A DNA stretch of 64,000 nt from Rhodospirillales bacterium (GTDB lineage Bacteria > Pseudomonadota > Alphaproteobacteria > Rhodospirillales > Magnetospirillaceae): contig JACFNC010000003.1 of assembly GCA_019455065.1 (NCBI GenBank), positions 124,001-188,000 on the forward strand, given 5' to 3'. Positions within the stretch are counted from its first letter, which is position 1. Each line of letters opens with the position of its first letter. Of the stretch, positions 1 through 7,941 are shown piece by piece. Below the pieces are notes generated by a model. The model made no database searches, had not been told where the DNA came from, and was given only the letters and a program-made list of their open reading frames with translations. The translations under genes and the position numbers were made by a program.

Positions 1-1114
1 GCATGTCACCCCCGGCCTGCAGCCGGTGAGCCATTCTCTCCGAATATCCGATAACCGCCGCCACCTGGCTGGGATGCTTCGCGGCCACCGCTCGGAACCC
101 CTCTTCCAGGGCATGATCGCCGCTTCCCAGCACGGCCAGTTGGGCCCCTTGGGAGAGCAGGAACGGCAGGATGGCGAGCACGAGGTCCATGCCCTTGTGC
201 TCGTTCAGGCGGCTGACCACCACGAAGAGGGGGCTTTCCGCGCTCGTCGACAGCCCAAGTTCCGCCTGAATAGCGGCCTTGTTGGCTGCCTTGGATGCGG
301 CGTCGCCCGGGCGATAAGGGTGGGCGAGGTGGGGATCCTTCTCCGGATTCCACACTTCATAGTCCACACCGTTCAGGATACCCGTCAGGTCCGAGGCGCG
401 CTTCGACAGCAGGCCGTCGAGGCCGCAGCCATGTGGGGATGTCTGGATTTCGCGCGCGTAGGTGGGGCTTACGGTGGTCAGTTTATCGCAATAGCTGATC
501 GCCGCCTTGAGAAAGGAGATGCGTCCCCAGTACTCCAGGCCGTCGATCCCGTACATACTCCACGGCAGGCCGAGGGCGACCATCGTTTCGGCAGGAAACA
601 GCCCCTGGTAGGCGATGTTGTGGATGGTCAAGACGGTACCCGGCCGGGGGCCGCCCCAGGCACTGAGATAGGCGGGGGCGAGGCCGGCCTGCCAGTCGTT
701 GACGTGAAGCACGTCCGGGCGCCAGGGCAGGGGCGATGAAGGCTGGCTAAGGCGCGCCGCGACCCACCCGAGGAGGCCGAACCGTAGAGCGTTATCCGGC
801 CAGTCACGTCCCTCGGCGTCGAGGTACGGATTGCCAATCCGGGAATAGAGAGGGGGGCAGTCGATCAACCACGTCTTGACATCCCCGAGTCGCCCTTCAA
901 GCAGACGGGCTTGGCCGGCGCCGTACGGATCGCCGACGCTGGCGACTGCGCGATATCGGCCAAGCGCCTCCAGCGCCTCCGGATAAGCCGGCAGCAGGAG
1001 GCGGCAATCAGCCCCCAAACGAGCCAGTGCCTGAGGGAGCGCGCCGGCGACATCGGCCAGCCCGCCCGTCTTGACCAGGGGAAATGCTTCGGAGGCGACA
1101 AAAAGCAGGCGCAT
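1..1114 (-). CDS. glgA: Glycogen synthase, N-terminal part (runs off window)
   Basis: ADP-glucose-dependent glycogen synthase (GT5) that elongates alpha-1,4-glucan in the cytoplasm. Translating the minus strand from the ATG at 1114 gives an open frame to the window edge (about 371 residues). The N-terminus carries the GT5 ADP-glucose signature K15-T-G-G-L19, followed by ADV. Further in are VLHVNDWQAG and TIHNIAYQG, both typical of bacterial GlgA. About a quarter of a usual 480-residue enzyme lies outside the window. It is divergent from glgC, which makes its substrate, across a 180-bp gap that must hold both promoters. What is seen is the motif set; function follows from the family. Confidence 0.93.
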   Translation of the reverse strand, partial: MRLLFVASEAFPLVKTGGLADVAGALPQALARLGADCRLLLPAYPEALEALGRYRAVASVGDPYGAGQARLLEGRLGDVKTWLIDCPPLYSRIGNPYLDAEGRDWPDNALRFGLLGWVAARLSQPSSPLPWRPDVLHVNDWQAGLAPAYLSAWGGPRPGTVLTIHNIAYQGLFPAETMVALGLPWSMYGIDGLEYWGRISFLKAAISYCDKLTTVSPTYAREIQTSPHGCGLDGLLSKRASDLTGILNGVDYEVWNPEKDPHLAHPYRPGDAASKAANKAAIQAELGLSTSAESPLFVVVSRLNEHKGMDLVLAILPFLLSQGAQLAVLGSGDHALEEGFRAVAAKHPSQVAAVIGYSERMAHRLQAGGDM

Positions 1115-1294
1115 CGGCCCTTCCACGCTGAAGGATGGGCCAGCCTATCCGATGGGGGCTGAGAGAAAAAGCCCTTCGGCCGGATTGGCACAGAGTGACA
1201 AAATCGTTTCCGGTCGGAGGTTTGCTTGTCGTTTCCGGGGGGGTGTGGCAGGGTTCGGCAGGAACGCCGGAGCGCTTGGGAGGCGGTGGACGCG

Positions 1295-2587
1295 ATGTAT
1301 GGACAAGCTGACCGCAAGGGCGGCTTCGATGCCGAAACGACGCAACGGTTGCGCAGGACGCTGGCGCTCGTACTTGCCGGCGGGAGGGGCAGCCGGCTTG
1401 GCAACTTGACCGACTGGCATGCCAAGCCGGCGGTGCCATTCGCGGGCAAGTTCCGAATCATCGACTTTACCCTGTCGAATTGCATCAACTCGGGTATTCG
1501 CCGGATCGGCGTGCTCACTCAATACAAGGCGCATTCGCTCATTCAGCACATCCAGCGCGGGTGGGGTTTCTTGCGGGGCGAGTTCAATGAATTCGTCGAA
1601 CTTCTGCCGGCGCAGCAGCGTACGACCGGAGGTAACTGGTACAAGGGCACCGCGGACGCGGTGTTTCAGAACCTCGACATCGTTCGCGCGCACGATCCCG
1701 ATTACGTCCTGATCCTCGCGGGCGATCACGTCTACAAGATGGATTACGGCAAGATGCTGGCCCATCACGTCGCGAAAGGCGCGGACGTGACCGTCGGCTG
1801 TATAGAGGTCCCGCTGGCCCATGCCAGGGGGTTCGGCGTGATGGCCGTCGACGAGGCCGGCAACATCGTCGAGTTTCGTGAGAAGCCTGCGGACCCGCAG
1901 CCGGTTCCCGGCAAGCCGGGCGTGGCTTTGGCGAGCATGGGGATTTACATCTTCAATGCCCAGTTCCTTTTCGACAACCTGCTGCGCGACGCGGATCATC
2001 CGGGGTCCGAGCATGACTTCGGCAAGGATGTGATTCCCGCCCTCGTGGGCAAGTATCGGGTGGTCGCCCACCGTTTCCAGGACAGCTGCGTCATGGACAG
2101 CCTGACCAAAGAGCCGTACTGGCGCGACGTGGGTACGGTGGACGCCTATTGGGAGGCCAACATCGATCTCACGACGGTAACCCCCAGTCTCAACCTATAT
2201 GACACGGAGTGGCCCATCTGGACCTACCAGGCGCAGCTTCCACCGGCCAAGTTCATCTTCGATTCCGACAATCGTCGCGGCATGGCGCTGGATTCCATGG
2301 TTTCGGGGGGCTGCATCATCTCCGGGGCCACCGTGCGCCGCTCGCTCCTGTTCTCCAACGTTCGGGTCAATTCCTACAGCACGGTCGAGGATTCGGTCGT
2401 CTTGCCGGATGTCGACATCGGCCGCCACTCGCGGCTCCGCCGCTGTGTCGTCGACATTGGATGCGTTGTGCCGCCCGGTTTGGTGGTGGGCGAGGATCCG
2501 GAGGCGGACTCGCGACGTTTCGCCCGTACGGAAAACGGCATCACCCTCATCACTGCGGCGATGCTGCGCGACCTCGAGGAGGCCTGA
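1295..2587 (+). CDS. glgC: Glucose-1-phosphate adenylyltransferase
   Basis: Makes ADP-glucose from ATP and glucose-1-phosphate, the committed step of glycogen synthesis. The 430-residue protein has the nucleotidyltransferase loop LAGGRGSRL near residue 28, the [15 protein letters not shown] substrate segment, YKGTADAV and GDHVYKMDY. The C-terminal third is a left-handed beta-helix-like region with hexapeptide-type repeats (for example [17 protein letters not shown]). The ATG at 1295 was chosen over an upstream in-frame start at 1226 because it puts the conserved region at the usual distance from the N-terminus and follows a purine-rich GGGAGG. Length is normal for the family (420-430). It is divergently paired with glgA. 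Confidence 0.95.
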   Translation: MYGQADRKGGFDAETTQRLRRTLALVLAGGRGSRLGNLTDWHAKPAVPFAGKFRIIDFTLSNCINSGIRRIGVLTQYKAHSLIQHIQRGWGFLRGEFNEFVELLPAQQRTTGGNWYKGTADAVFQNLDIVRAHDPDYVLILAGDHVYKMDYGKMLAHHVAKGADVTVGCIEVPLAHARGFGVMAVDEAGNIVEFREKPADPQPVPGKPGVALASMGIYIFNAQFLFDNLLRDADHPGSEHDFGKDVIPALVGKYRVVAHRFQDSCVMDSLTKEPYWRDVGTVDAYWEANIDLTTVTPSLNLYDTEWPIWTYQAQLPPAKFIFDSDNRRGMALDSMVSGGCIISGATVRRSLLFSNVRVNSYSTVEDSVVLPDVDIGRHSRLRRCVVDIGCVVPPGLVVGEDPEADSRRFARTENGITLITAAMLRDLEEA

Positions 2588-2594
2588 CCTCCCG

Positions 2595-3302
2595 CTATCG
2601 CCGGCGGCCCACGCCCCTCCGCCCCAGATATTCGGCGAGCACGCCCGCACGGTGGGCCTCAGCGGCCAGGCGTGCGGCCTCGCGCTCGGCCGCACTCTTG
2701 CGCCTCGATTCTTCCCTTACGAGCGCCGCCCGGGCAAAAGCGTTTTCGACCCCGGGCGCCGGGGCGCCGCCGCCCCGCCACAGCTTGGCGAGCTTGCGCT
2801 GGTAGGAGGCGGCGAGGTGAGGGGTGTGGGAATGGTAACGTGTGGCGGCCGTGGTCCATTCCCCGGAGGCCGCGTGCAGATTTGTCAGAAACCGCGCGGC
2901 ATAGGCGACGTTGCTGGCCGGGTCGAACGCCTCGTCCAGGGTCTTGAAGGCGTCGGGATGGTATTGCAGGTTCACCTGCATGCAACCCACGTCGATGTTC
3001 CGCACGCCCTCGGCCTTCAGGCGCTCGACCTCGGCGATCGCCGCGTCCTTGCTGGGCAGGAAACGCCCTTCGCCTTTGGCGGTGACGGTCCATGGCCAGG
3101 CAATACTTGCCCGGCTCCGCTCGTCCCATCGGCCCGATTCGGTGAGTGAAATTGCTCGCAACAACCCCTCCGGAATGCCGTGCCGGCGCTCCTGCGACAT
3201 TGCGGGACCTGCGCACGGGTCCAGGATTTCAGCGGCCTGCGCGGTGGCCCAGGCGGATGCCCAGAAGATCAGCACGAAGAAAATGGGAAGAGTCCTGATC
3301 AT
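2595..3302 (-). CDS. Secreted lytic transglycosylase, SLT domain
   Basis: Peptidoglycan-cleaving lytic transglycosylase-like protein of 235 residues. It begins with a signal peptide (MIRTLPIFFVLIFWASAWATAQA), so it acts in the periplasm. The SLT fold is recognisable from the catalytic glutamate in ISLTESGRW (E55), the GCMQVNLQYHP segment and a YAARFLTNL helix. The C-terminal 50 residues are Arg/Ala-rich and of unclear function. It ends 7 bp from glgC in convergent orientation. No good ribosome-binding site precedes the ATG, but no alternative start keeps the signal peptide. Similar SLT proteins occur both as cell-wall remodelling enzymes and in secretion or conjugation loci; nothing nearby suggests the latter. 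Confidence 0.85.
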   Translation of the reverse strand: MIRTLPIFFVLIFWASAWATAQAAEILDPCAGPAMSQERRHGIPEGLLRAISLTESGRWDERSRASIAWPWTVTAKGEGRFLPSKDAAIAEVERLKAEGVRNIDVGCMQVNLQYHPDAFKTLDEAFDPASNVAYAARFLTNLHAASGEWTTAATRYHSHTPHLAASYQRKLAKLWRGGGAPAPGVENAFARAALVREESRRKSAAEREAARLAAEAHRAGVLAEYLGRRGVGRRR

Positions 3303-3433
3303 CGCGTTTCAAAAGCTTTGGACGGATTGCTGCAAGAGCGCAATGCACTTCCCGTGCCAATTGCCCCGCAATCAACACAGGTCGCATTTGCGGCAAAAGG
3401 CGGGAAAGGGACTCGGAATTCGAAAATTCTCTC

Positions 3434-3462
3434 TTGCACCGCAGCGAAGAAGGCACTAGATT
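3434..3462 (+). promoter_or_regulatory. Sigma-70 type promoter for a small-RNA candidate
   Basis: The -35 hexamer TTGCAC (3434-3439) and the -10 hexamer TAGATT (3457-3462) are separated by exactly 17 bp. No gene start follows, but a strong terminator lies about 75 bp downstream, so the predicted transcript is a short RNA. Confidence 0.55.
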
Positions 3463-3468
3463 TTGCAG

Positions 3469-3566
3469 TGCAGCAACGGACGGTCTTTCGACAGTCCACT
3501 TGCCTGCCTTTCTTGGACGTTTCCTCCCTAAACTTGGGCCGTGCCAGTCACGGCCCATTTTTTTTG
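3469..3566 (+). ncRNA. Candidate trans-acting small RNA with CCUCCC motif
   Basis: Predicted transcript of about 95 nt bounded by the promoter at 3434-3462 and the intrinsic terminator at 3536-3565. It contains no convincing ORF. A small hairpin can form at 3478-3497 (GGAC...GTCC arms). Between it and the terminator is an unpaired pyrimidine stretch with CCTCCC at 3523-3528, complementary to Shine-Dalgarno sequences. This is the architecture of several alphaproteobacterial anti-Shine-Dalgarno small RNAs. Family membership is inferred from layout only; I cannot name the family. Confidence 0.5.
3536..3565 (+). terminator. Intrinsic terminator
   Basis: A perfect 8-bp GC-rich stem, GGGCCGTG / CACGGCCC, with a 5-nt loop is followed by an A and eight T residues. 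It belongs to the plus strand and most likely ends the small-RNA candidate directly upstream. Confidence 0.85.
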
Positions 3567-3607
3567 GCGCAACGGGCGTTTTCACACCCGTTTGGCCGGG
3601 GCAATGC

Positions 3608-3796
3608 TCAGTCGCGAGCGAGGGATTGCGAAAGCGTGGCATCGGCGCGGAAATCGGAGGCGCGAAGGCATTCTCCACCGTGTCCGCAGCCGGCGGCGAG
3701 ATTGAGGGCAACCACCGCGTATAGAAGCCCCAAGACGACGGGTGCTGTGAAATTGGCAATCATCGCGGTCGGCGTTCGGGCTTGAGCGAAAAGCAT
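3608..3796 (-). CDS. Small single-pass membrane protein, unknown function
   Basis: A 62-residue protein from the ATG at 3796, preceded on its strand by a perfect AGGAGG Shine-Dalgarno sequence 7 nt upstream, which is the main reason for calling it. It has a short N-terminus, one hydrophobic helix (about residues 16-36, APVVLGLLYAVVALNLAAG) and a polar C-terminus starting CGHGGEC, whose two cysteines could bind metal or form a disulfide. An upstream in-frame start at 3850 would bury the Shine-Dalgarno and is less likely. No homologue is recognised; the gene is monocistronic. Confidence 0.6.
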   Translation of the reverse strand: MLFAQARTPTAMIANFTAPVVLGLLYAVVALNLAAGCGHGGECLRASDFRADATLSQSLARD

Positions 3797-3941
3797 GGTG
3801 CGGTCCTCCTGAAGAGGAACATAACAAGAACATTCTCCGAAGCCAAGCACGTTCGAGCGGGACGGCGATGAGGTTTCGATTGGAGCCGAGCACGCAAGAG
3901 GTTAAACAAGTCGTTAACACGGGGTTGCGGGGGCTATCCGG

Positions 3942-5402
3942 ATGCGCTTGGGCGAGATACTGGTGGCGCGCGGTTTGGCGACGGTCGAGGACATCGAGCG
4001 GGCGACCGAGCGGCAGAAGGAACATGGCGGCCGACTGGGCGACAACCTTCTCGCGCTGGGCGTTCTCACCGCCGAACAGATGGACGGAATCATCCACGCC
4101 ACGCCGCAATCGCCCAGGTCGATCGCCGAGACGGGCATCCCGCCGAACAGTCTCCTCGGCCTGATGATGAAGTTCATGTACCTGCAACCGCGGGAGACGG
4201 CCGCCGACCTCGTCGACGCGTTGCGCCTGCCATTGAGCGTCGTGCGCACCCTGATCGAGGACGCCACCCAAAAAAAACTCATCCAGGCGCTGGGCGGGGC
4301 CGGGGGCGGCATTGGAATGGCCGCCCAGATCCGCTATGCACTGACCGACCGGGGGCGCGAGGCGGCCAACGAGGCACTGTCACGCAACCTTTATCTGGGG
4401 CCGGCGCCGGTGTCGTTGCCGGCCTTCCAGGAGCAGGTACTAAAGCAGCGGATCACCAACGAGGTGGTCGATCAGGCCGCCATCCGGCAATGCTTCGCCA
4501 ATCTCGTCATTCCCGACCATTTCCTCCGCAAGATCGGCCCCGCCATCAACGCCGGCCGGACGATCCTTCTCTATGGTCCGCCGGGCAACGGCAAGACCTC
4601 GATCGCCACGCGCGTGTCCAAGATCTTTCGCGACGTGGTTTACATCCCCTATGCGGTCGAGATCGATGGACAGATTCTCCAGGTCTACGACCCGACGGTC
4701 CACACCACCGCCGTCAACAAGGAGGAGGCCGAGGAACTGGCGAGCCGCGAGATCAAGATTCGGCGCGACGAGTTCGATCGGCGTTGGGTGGCTTGTCAGC
4801 GGCCGGTCGTCGTCGTCGGCGGCGAGCTCACCCTCGACATGCTGGATTTGAGTTACAATGACGAGGCGAAATTCTACGAAGCCCCAATGCATGTGAAGGC
4901 CCTCAACGGCACCTTCATCATTGACGACTTCGGCCGCCAGATCGTCTCCCCCGAGGCCCTCCTCAACCGGTGGATCGTCCCCATGGAGAGCCGAATCGAT
5001 TTCCTCAAGCTCAACACCGGCAAGAGCTTCTACCTGCCATTCGATGCCCTCCTGATCTTCTCGACGAACATGGCGCCGGACGACCTCATGGATCCCGCCT
5101 TCCTGAGGCGGATTCCCTACAAGATCGAACTTTACGAGCCGAGCAAGGAGGATTTCCGCACCATTTTCGCGGCGATCGCCAAGGGCTGCGGCCTTACGCT
5201 GACGGACGAGGTGTTCGAATTCGTGGTACGCGAGTTGGAGCGGAACAAGTATCACCTGGCCTACTACCAGCCCAAATTCATCTGTGATCAGGTCCTCGCG
5301 GCATGCAAGTACGAGGGAGCCTCACCCGAATTCACCGTCGACCGGGTGGCGGATGCGCTGAGCAATCTTTACGTGCACATCAAGATCGAGCGCGGCGAAT
5401 AG
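3942..5402 (+). CDS. AAA+ ATPase with N-terminal MshEN/GspE-N-like domain
   Basis: A 486-residue cytoplasmic protein in three parts. Residues 1-55 (LGEILVARGLATVEDIERA...RLGDNLLALGVLT) match the N-terminal module of type II secretion/pilus ATPases, which binds c-di-GMP in some members. Residues 70-145 look like a winged helix, with charged segments. Residues 160-480 form a AAA+ ATPase with Walker A YGPPGNGKTS (Walker residues 212-219), an acidic Walker B region (FIIDDFGRQ) and a sensor segment LIFSTNMAPDD. It is not a secretion ATPase itself, because the core is MoxR/RavA-like rather than GspE-like. It stands alone, with no obvious partner gene. The client and function are unknown. Confidence 0.75.
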   Translation: MRLGEILVARGLATVEDIERATERQKEHGGRLGDNLLALGVLTAEQMDGIIHATPQSPRSIAETGIPPNSLLGLMMKFMYLQPRETAADLVDALRLPLSVVRTLIEDATQKKLIQALGGAGGGIGMAAQIRYALTDRGREAANEALSRNLYLGPAPVSLPAFQEQVLKQRITNEVVDQAAIRQCFANLVIPDHFLRKIGPAINAGRTILLYGPPGNGKTSIATRVSKIFRDVVYIPYAVEIDGQILQVYDPTVHTTAVNKEEAEELASREIKIRRDEFDRRWVACQRPVVVVGGELTLDMLDLSYNDEAKFYEAPMHVKALNGTFIIDDFGRQIVSPEALLNRWIVPMESRIDFLKLNTGKSFYLPFDALLIFSTNMAPDDLMDPAFLRRIPYKIELYEPSKEDFRTIFAAIAKGCGLTLTDEVFEFVVRELERNKYHLAYYQPKFICDQVLAACKYEGASPEFTVDRVADALSNLYVHIKIERGE

Positions 5403-5460
5403 AACATTACGTCGAATTAATCCGACCGTAAGGGGGCCGTAAGGTCGGCGCGCCTATAAA

Positions 5461-5620
5461 GGTTTTCACGGACATGCCGGTCCGTAGCACAAACCGCGAG
5501 GCTCGCTGTCGAAAACCCCCCGACTACCCCGCGACGACAACGAGCCAGGACTTGCCTCTCCCCCCGGAGGTACAGTCCACCGGAATAGGCGGACCCGCCC
5601 TGGTCCGCCTATTCTATTTT
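5461..5620 (+). ncRNA. Candidate structured, C-rich intergenic RNA
   Basis: The region between the ATPase gene and the convergent gene at 5614 has no gene but folds well on paper. A long helix pairs GGCTCGCTGTCG (5500-5511) with CGACAACGAGCC (5534-5545, one mismatch). Its loop contains C-runs (CCCCCC, ACCCC), a further C-rich run CTCTCCCCCC follows, and a 13-bp terminator ends the region. It could be an independent small RNA or a structured 3' UTR. A -10-like TATAAA lies at 5455-5460 without a clear -35, so independent transcription is not established. Confidence 0.35.
5583..5620 (+). terminator. Strong intrinsic terminator
   Basis: A perfect 13-bp stem (GAATAGGCGGACC / GGTCCGCCTATTC) with a 6-nt loop is followed by TATTTT on the plus strand. 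The right arm overlaps the stop codon (5614-5616) of the convergent gene. Confidence 0.85.
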
Positions 5621-6135
5621 CCGCCGTTTCCGATGACGTCGCGCGCTTCGAACCAGCCGTTCTCCCATGCTTGATGGACGACCGTGTCGCTGCGATGAGG
5701 ATTGTCGGCGTGGGTCCGGCCGAGCAGGAAGGCGGCAAAGCCCCGCTGATATTCGCGATCGACAGGATCGACGACGCCGCTTGCCCGTTTCAGTCGCCTC
5801 ACATGCGCGCGGAATTCGGGAAATTCCAGAAGCGTCGTGTCGTCCACTCCCAGCGGGTTCGCGGCCAATACGCGGCGGCCCCGCTCGGTGGTGCGGAAGC
5901 TCGAGCCGTGCACGCCCTCGACGAGGCCGGCCAACGCGAGGCGATGCCGAGCGGCGGCTAGATGGGCAAGAAGGTGCTCGTCGGTTATGCCGGGCCGCTC
6001 ATGCGCGATCGCCAAGTCATGACGAAGCCGGTTGGCCGCCTGCTCCAAAGTCCCGTTTCCGCCGGCACCGATCCGCAACAAGGCAAGCACGAGGTCCGGA
6101 TAGTGAAGAAGTGGGTGTTCGAGAAATTCCTCCAT
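5614..6135 (-). CDS. Unknown protein: winged-helix-like N-terminus, RMF-like C-terminus
   Basis: A 173-residue protein of unknown function. Residues 1-85 read like a helical winged-helix region (EFLEHPLLHYPDLVLALL, then a RTTERGRRVLAANP wing), similar in style to PadR or Mrr N-terminal modules. The C-terminal 40 residues (YQRGFAAFLLGR, then HQAWENGWFEARD) follow the spacing of ribosome modulation factor, G-x-x-x-x-x-GR followed by a W-x-x-GW-x-EA-like helix. The RMF resemblance is by pattern only. It converges on the ATPase gene and diverges from alaX. Confidence 0.55.
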   Translation of the reverse strand: MEEFLEHPLLHYPDLVLALLRIGAGGNGTLEQAANRLRHDLAIAHERPGITDEHLLAHLAAARHRLALAGLVEGVHGSSFRTTERGRRVLAANPLGVDDTTLLEFPEFRAHVRRLKRASGVVDPVDREYQRGFAAFLLGRTHADNPHRSDTVVHQAWENGWFEARDVIGNGGK

Positions 6136-6242
6136 CTGCGCCTCTGCCTTTCATATGGCGACGCGGCTTGTGGCTGTGTAGCAGGGGATATGGCGAGCGG
6201 AGGTCCGGGCCGGTATGGTTGCGCCGTAATATGGAGGCGATG

Positions 6243-6956
6243 ATGACCGAGGAACTCTTTCGCCAGGACGCCTATCTGCGCCAATGCGACGCCACCGTCG
6301 TGGCCGTGGACGGCGATGGAGTATGGCTCGACCGGACCGTATTCTACCCGTCAGGGGGTGGGCAGCCCGGGGACACCGGGGTTCTGCGGCTGTCTTCGGG
6401 ACGGGAACTTGAAATCTCCGATACGCGGAAGGATCAGGCCGGAGACGTGATGCATGTGGTGCCGGGCGCGTCGGCCGCGGTCCGCCCCGGGGATGCCGTG
6501 GTTGCCGAGATAGATTGGCGCCGCCGGCACCGGCATATGCGCATGCACAGCTGTCTGCACCTTCTGTGCGCCCTGGTCCCTGGCGGTGTGACGGGGGGCA
6601 GTGTCGGCGATGGAAAGGGGCGTCTGGACTTCGACCTGGAGACGCCGCCGGACAAGGACGAGCTGACGGCAGCCATTAATCGCCTTATCGCTGAAGATCG
6701 TGCTTTGCGAGCCCGCTGGGTCACCGACGATGAACTTGCGGCGCGGCCCGAGTTGGTGCGCACGATGTCGGTCAAGCCTCCGATGGGGACGGGCCGGGTT
6801 CGCCTGATGGAGGTCGAGGGGGTCGATCTTCAGCCCTGCGGCGGGACCCATGTGGCGGCGACGGGAGAGATCGGGCCGGTCGCGATCACCAAGATCGAGA
6901 GCAAGGGCAAGCGCAATCGGCGGATCGCCGTGGCTTTCGCCGATGAAGCCGGCTAG
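6243..6956 (+). CDS. alaX: Alanyl-tRNA editing protein (AlaX family)
   Basis: Free-standing editing domain that hydrolyses mischarged Ser- or Gly-tRNA(Ala) in the cytoplasm. The 237-residue protein carries the complete zinc site of the family: H102-x3-H106 in HSCLH and C199/H203 in CGGTH. The substrate loop FYPSGGGQPGDTG is also present. Size (about 240) fits the AlaX-M type with an N-terminal barrel. Tandem ATGs lie at 6240 and 6243; the second is 5 nt from GGAGG and was chosen. The 3' end overlaps the convergent deacetylase gene by 4 nt. Confidence 0.9.
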   Translation: MTEELFRQDAYLRQCDATVVAVDGDGVWLDRTVFYPSGGGQPGDTGVLRLSSGRELEISDTRKDQAGDVMHVVPGASAAVRPGDAVVAEIDWRRRHRHMRMHSCLHLLCALVPGGVTGGSVGDGKGRLDFDLETPPDKDELTAAINRLIAEDRALRARWVTDDELAARPELVRTMSVKPPMGTGRVRLMEVEGVDLQPCGGTHVAATGEIGPVAITKIESKGKRNRRIAVAFADEAG

Positions 6957-7795
6957 CCTCCGAAGCGTGTGATCCGCACGCCAAGACCGTCGAGCAGGCG
7001 GGTGCAGTCCTCGCTCGCCAGGAAGCTGTACTCCTCGCCCCGCGCGCCTGCGACGCGGTCGGCGGCCGCCAACGCGTCATCCGGTATCGCGGGGTGGCAC
7101 ATGACGATGGTTGGTTCCTCGGGTGCGGCGATGAACCGCGCGAATGCCTCACTGAATCGTTCGCCGGGAGTGAAGGTGCGGACCCCGCGGAAGCTTCGAT
7201 TTCCGGGGATGTGCGCGGCCCTGGCTCGGCGGGCGAAGTTGCGGGCGATGACCGATATCGCGGTCGCGCGACCGACGGCGAGACCGCGCCGCCAGACCGC
7301 CGCGAGCGGCTCGTCCGTGTAGCGTAGATAGGCGCCGTGGTGGCGCAGGCGTCTTTCGTAAAGGCCGATAACCACGTCCCCGACCACGGGCAGTTGGTGG
7401 ACATGGTGGTGGCCGTCGATAAAGGCCGGAGGGCCGCCGTATCGGAGCTCGAAGAAGTCGAGTTGGCGTTCGCATTCATCGGCAATCTCGGCACGGTCCA
7501 CACGTCCCGCATAGGCAAGCCGGATCAACCGACCGAGCGAGGGCAGCCGACCCTCGGGGGCGATGCCCGGCAGCCGGCCGAGCGGCAACTGGTCGGTAAG
7601 GGTTAGGTGCAGGCCGATGTCGGCCGAGCGGCCGGGATCGCGAAGCAAAGCCGCCTCGCGCGGCCAGTGCGGGGTGGTGGTCATGCAACTGGTGGCGCTC
7701 AAGCGTCCGAGCGCGATCAGGTCGCGTATGGCGCGGCCCACCCCGGGTGATAACCCGTAGTCGTCCGCACAAAGGACCACGCCGCGCTTCTTCAT
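6953..7795 (-). CDS. ChbG/HpnK family (YdjC-like) deacetylase
   Basis: Carbohydrate deacetylase-like protein of 280 residues. The family metal site is visible: ADDYG at residues 10-14, GLHLTLT, and the DGHHHVH cluster. In E. coli, ChbG deacetylates chito-oligosaccharides; HpnK paralogues sit in hopanoid loci and deacetylate a glycolipid head group. The divergent neighbour is a lipid-linked-sugar type glycosyltransferase, so an HpnK-like or cell-envelope role is more likely than chitobiose use, but no other hopanoid gene is in view. The ATG at 7795 was chosen because the conserved MKKRGVVLCADDYG start is at once followed by the first catalytic motif. Confidence 0.75.
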   Translation of the reverse strand: MKKRGVVLCADDYGLSPGVGRAIRDLIALGRLSATSCMTTTPHWPREAALLRDPGRSADIGLHLTLTDQLPLGRLPGIAPEGRLPSLGRLIRLAYAGRVDRAEIADECERQLDFFELRYGGPPAFIDGHHHVHQLPVVGDVVIGLYERRLRHHGAYLRYTDEPLAAVWRRGLAVGRATAISVIARNFARRARAAHIPGNRSFRGVRTFTPGERFSEAFARFIAAPEEPTIVMCHPAIPDDALAAADRVAGARGEEYSFLASEDCTRLLDGLGVRITRFGG

Positions 7796-7941
7796 GGACT
7801 TCCACCCGGAAGGGTTCCGCGATATACAAATGTACAAGGCGAACCGGACCAGTTGTCGTCCGATTGGCTCATCTCGAAATCCCATATATCCCGGCCGGCC
7901 GCCATCGAAAAGCGACCAGGGTGCAAGGGCAGGCGTTGCGC

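Noticed and set aside
3902-3918. CtrA binding site upstream of the AAA+ ATPase gene
   Set aside because: TTAA and TTAAC are present but separated by 8 bp, not the required 7, and no second site supports it.
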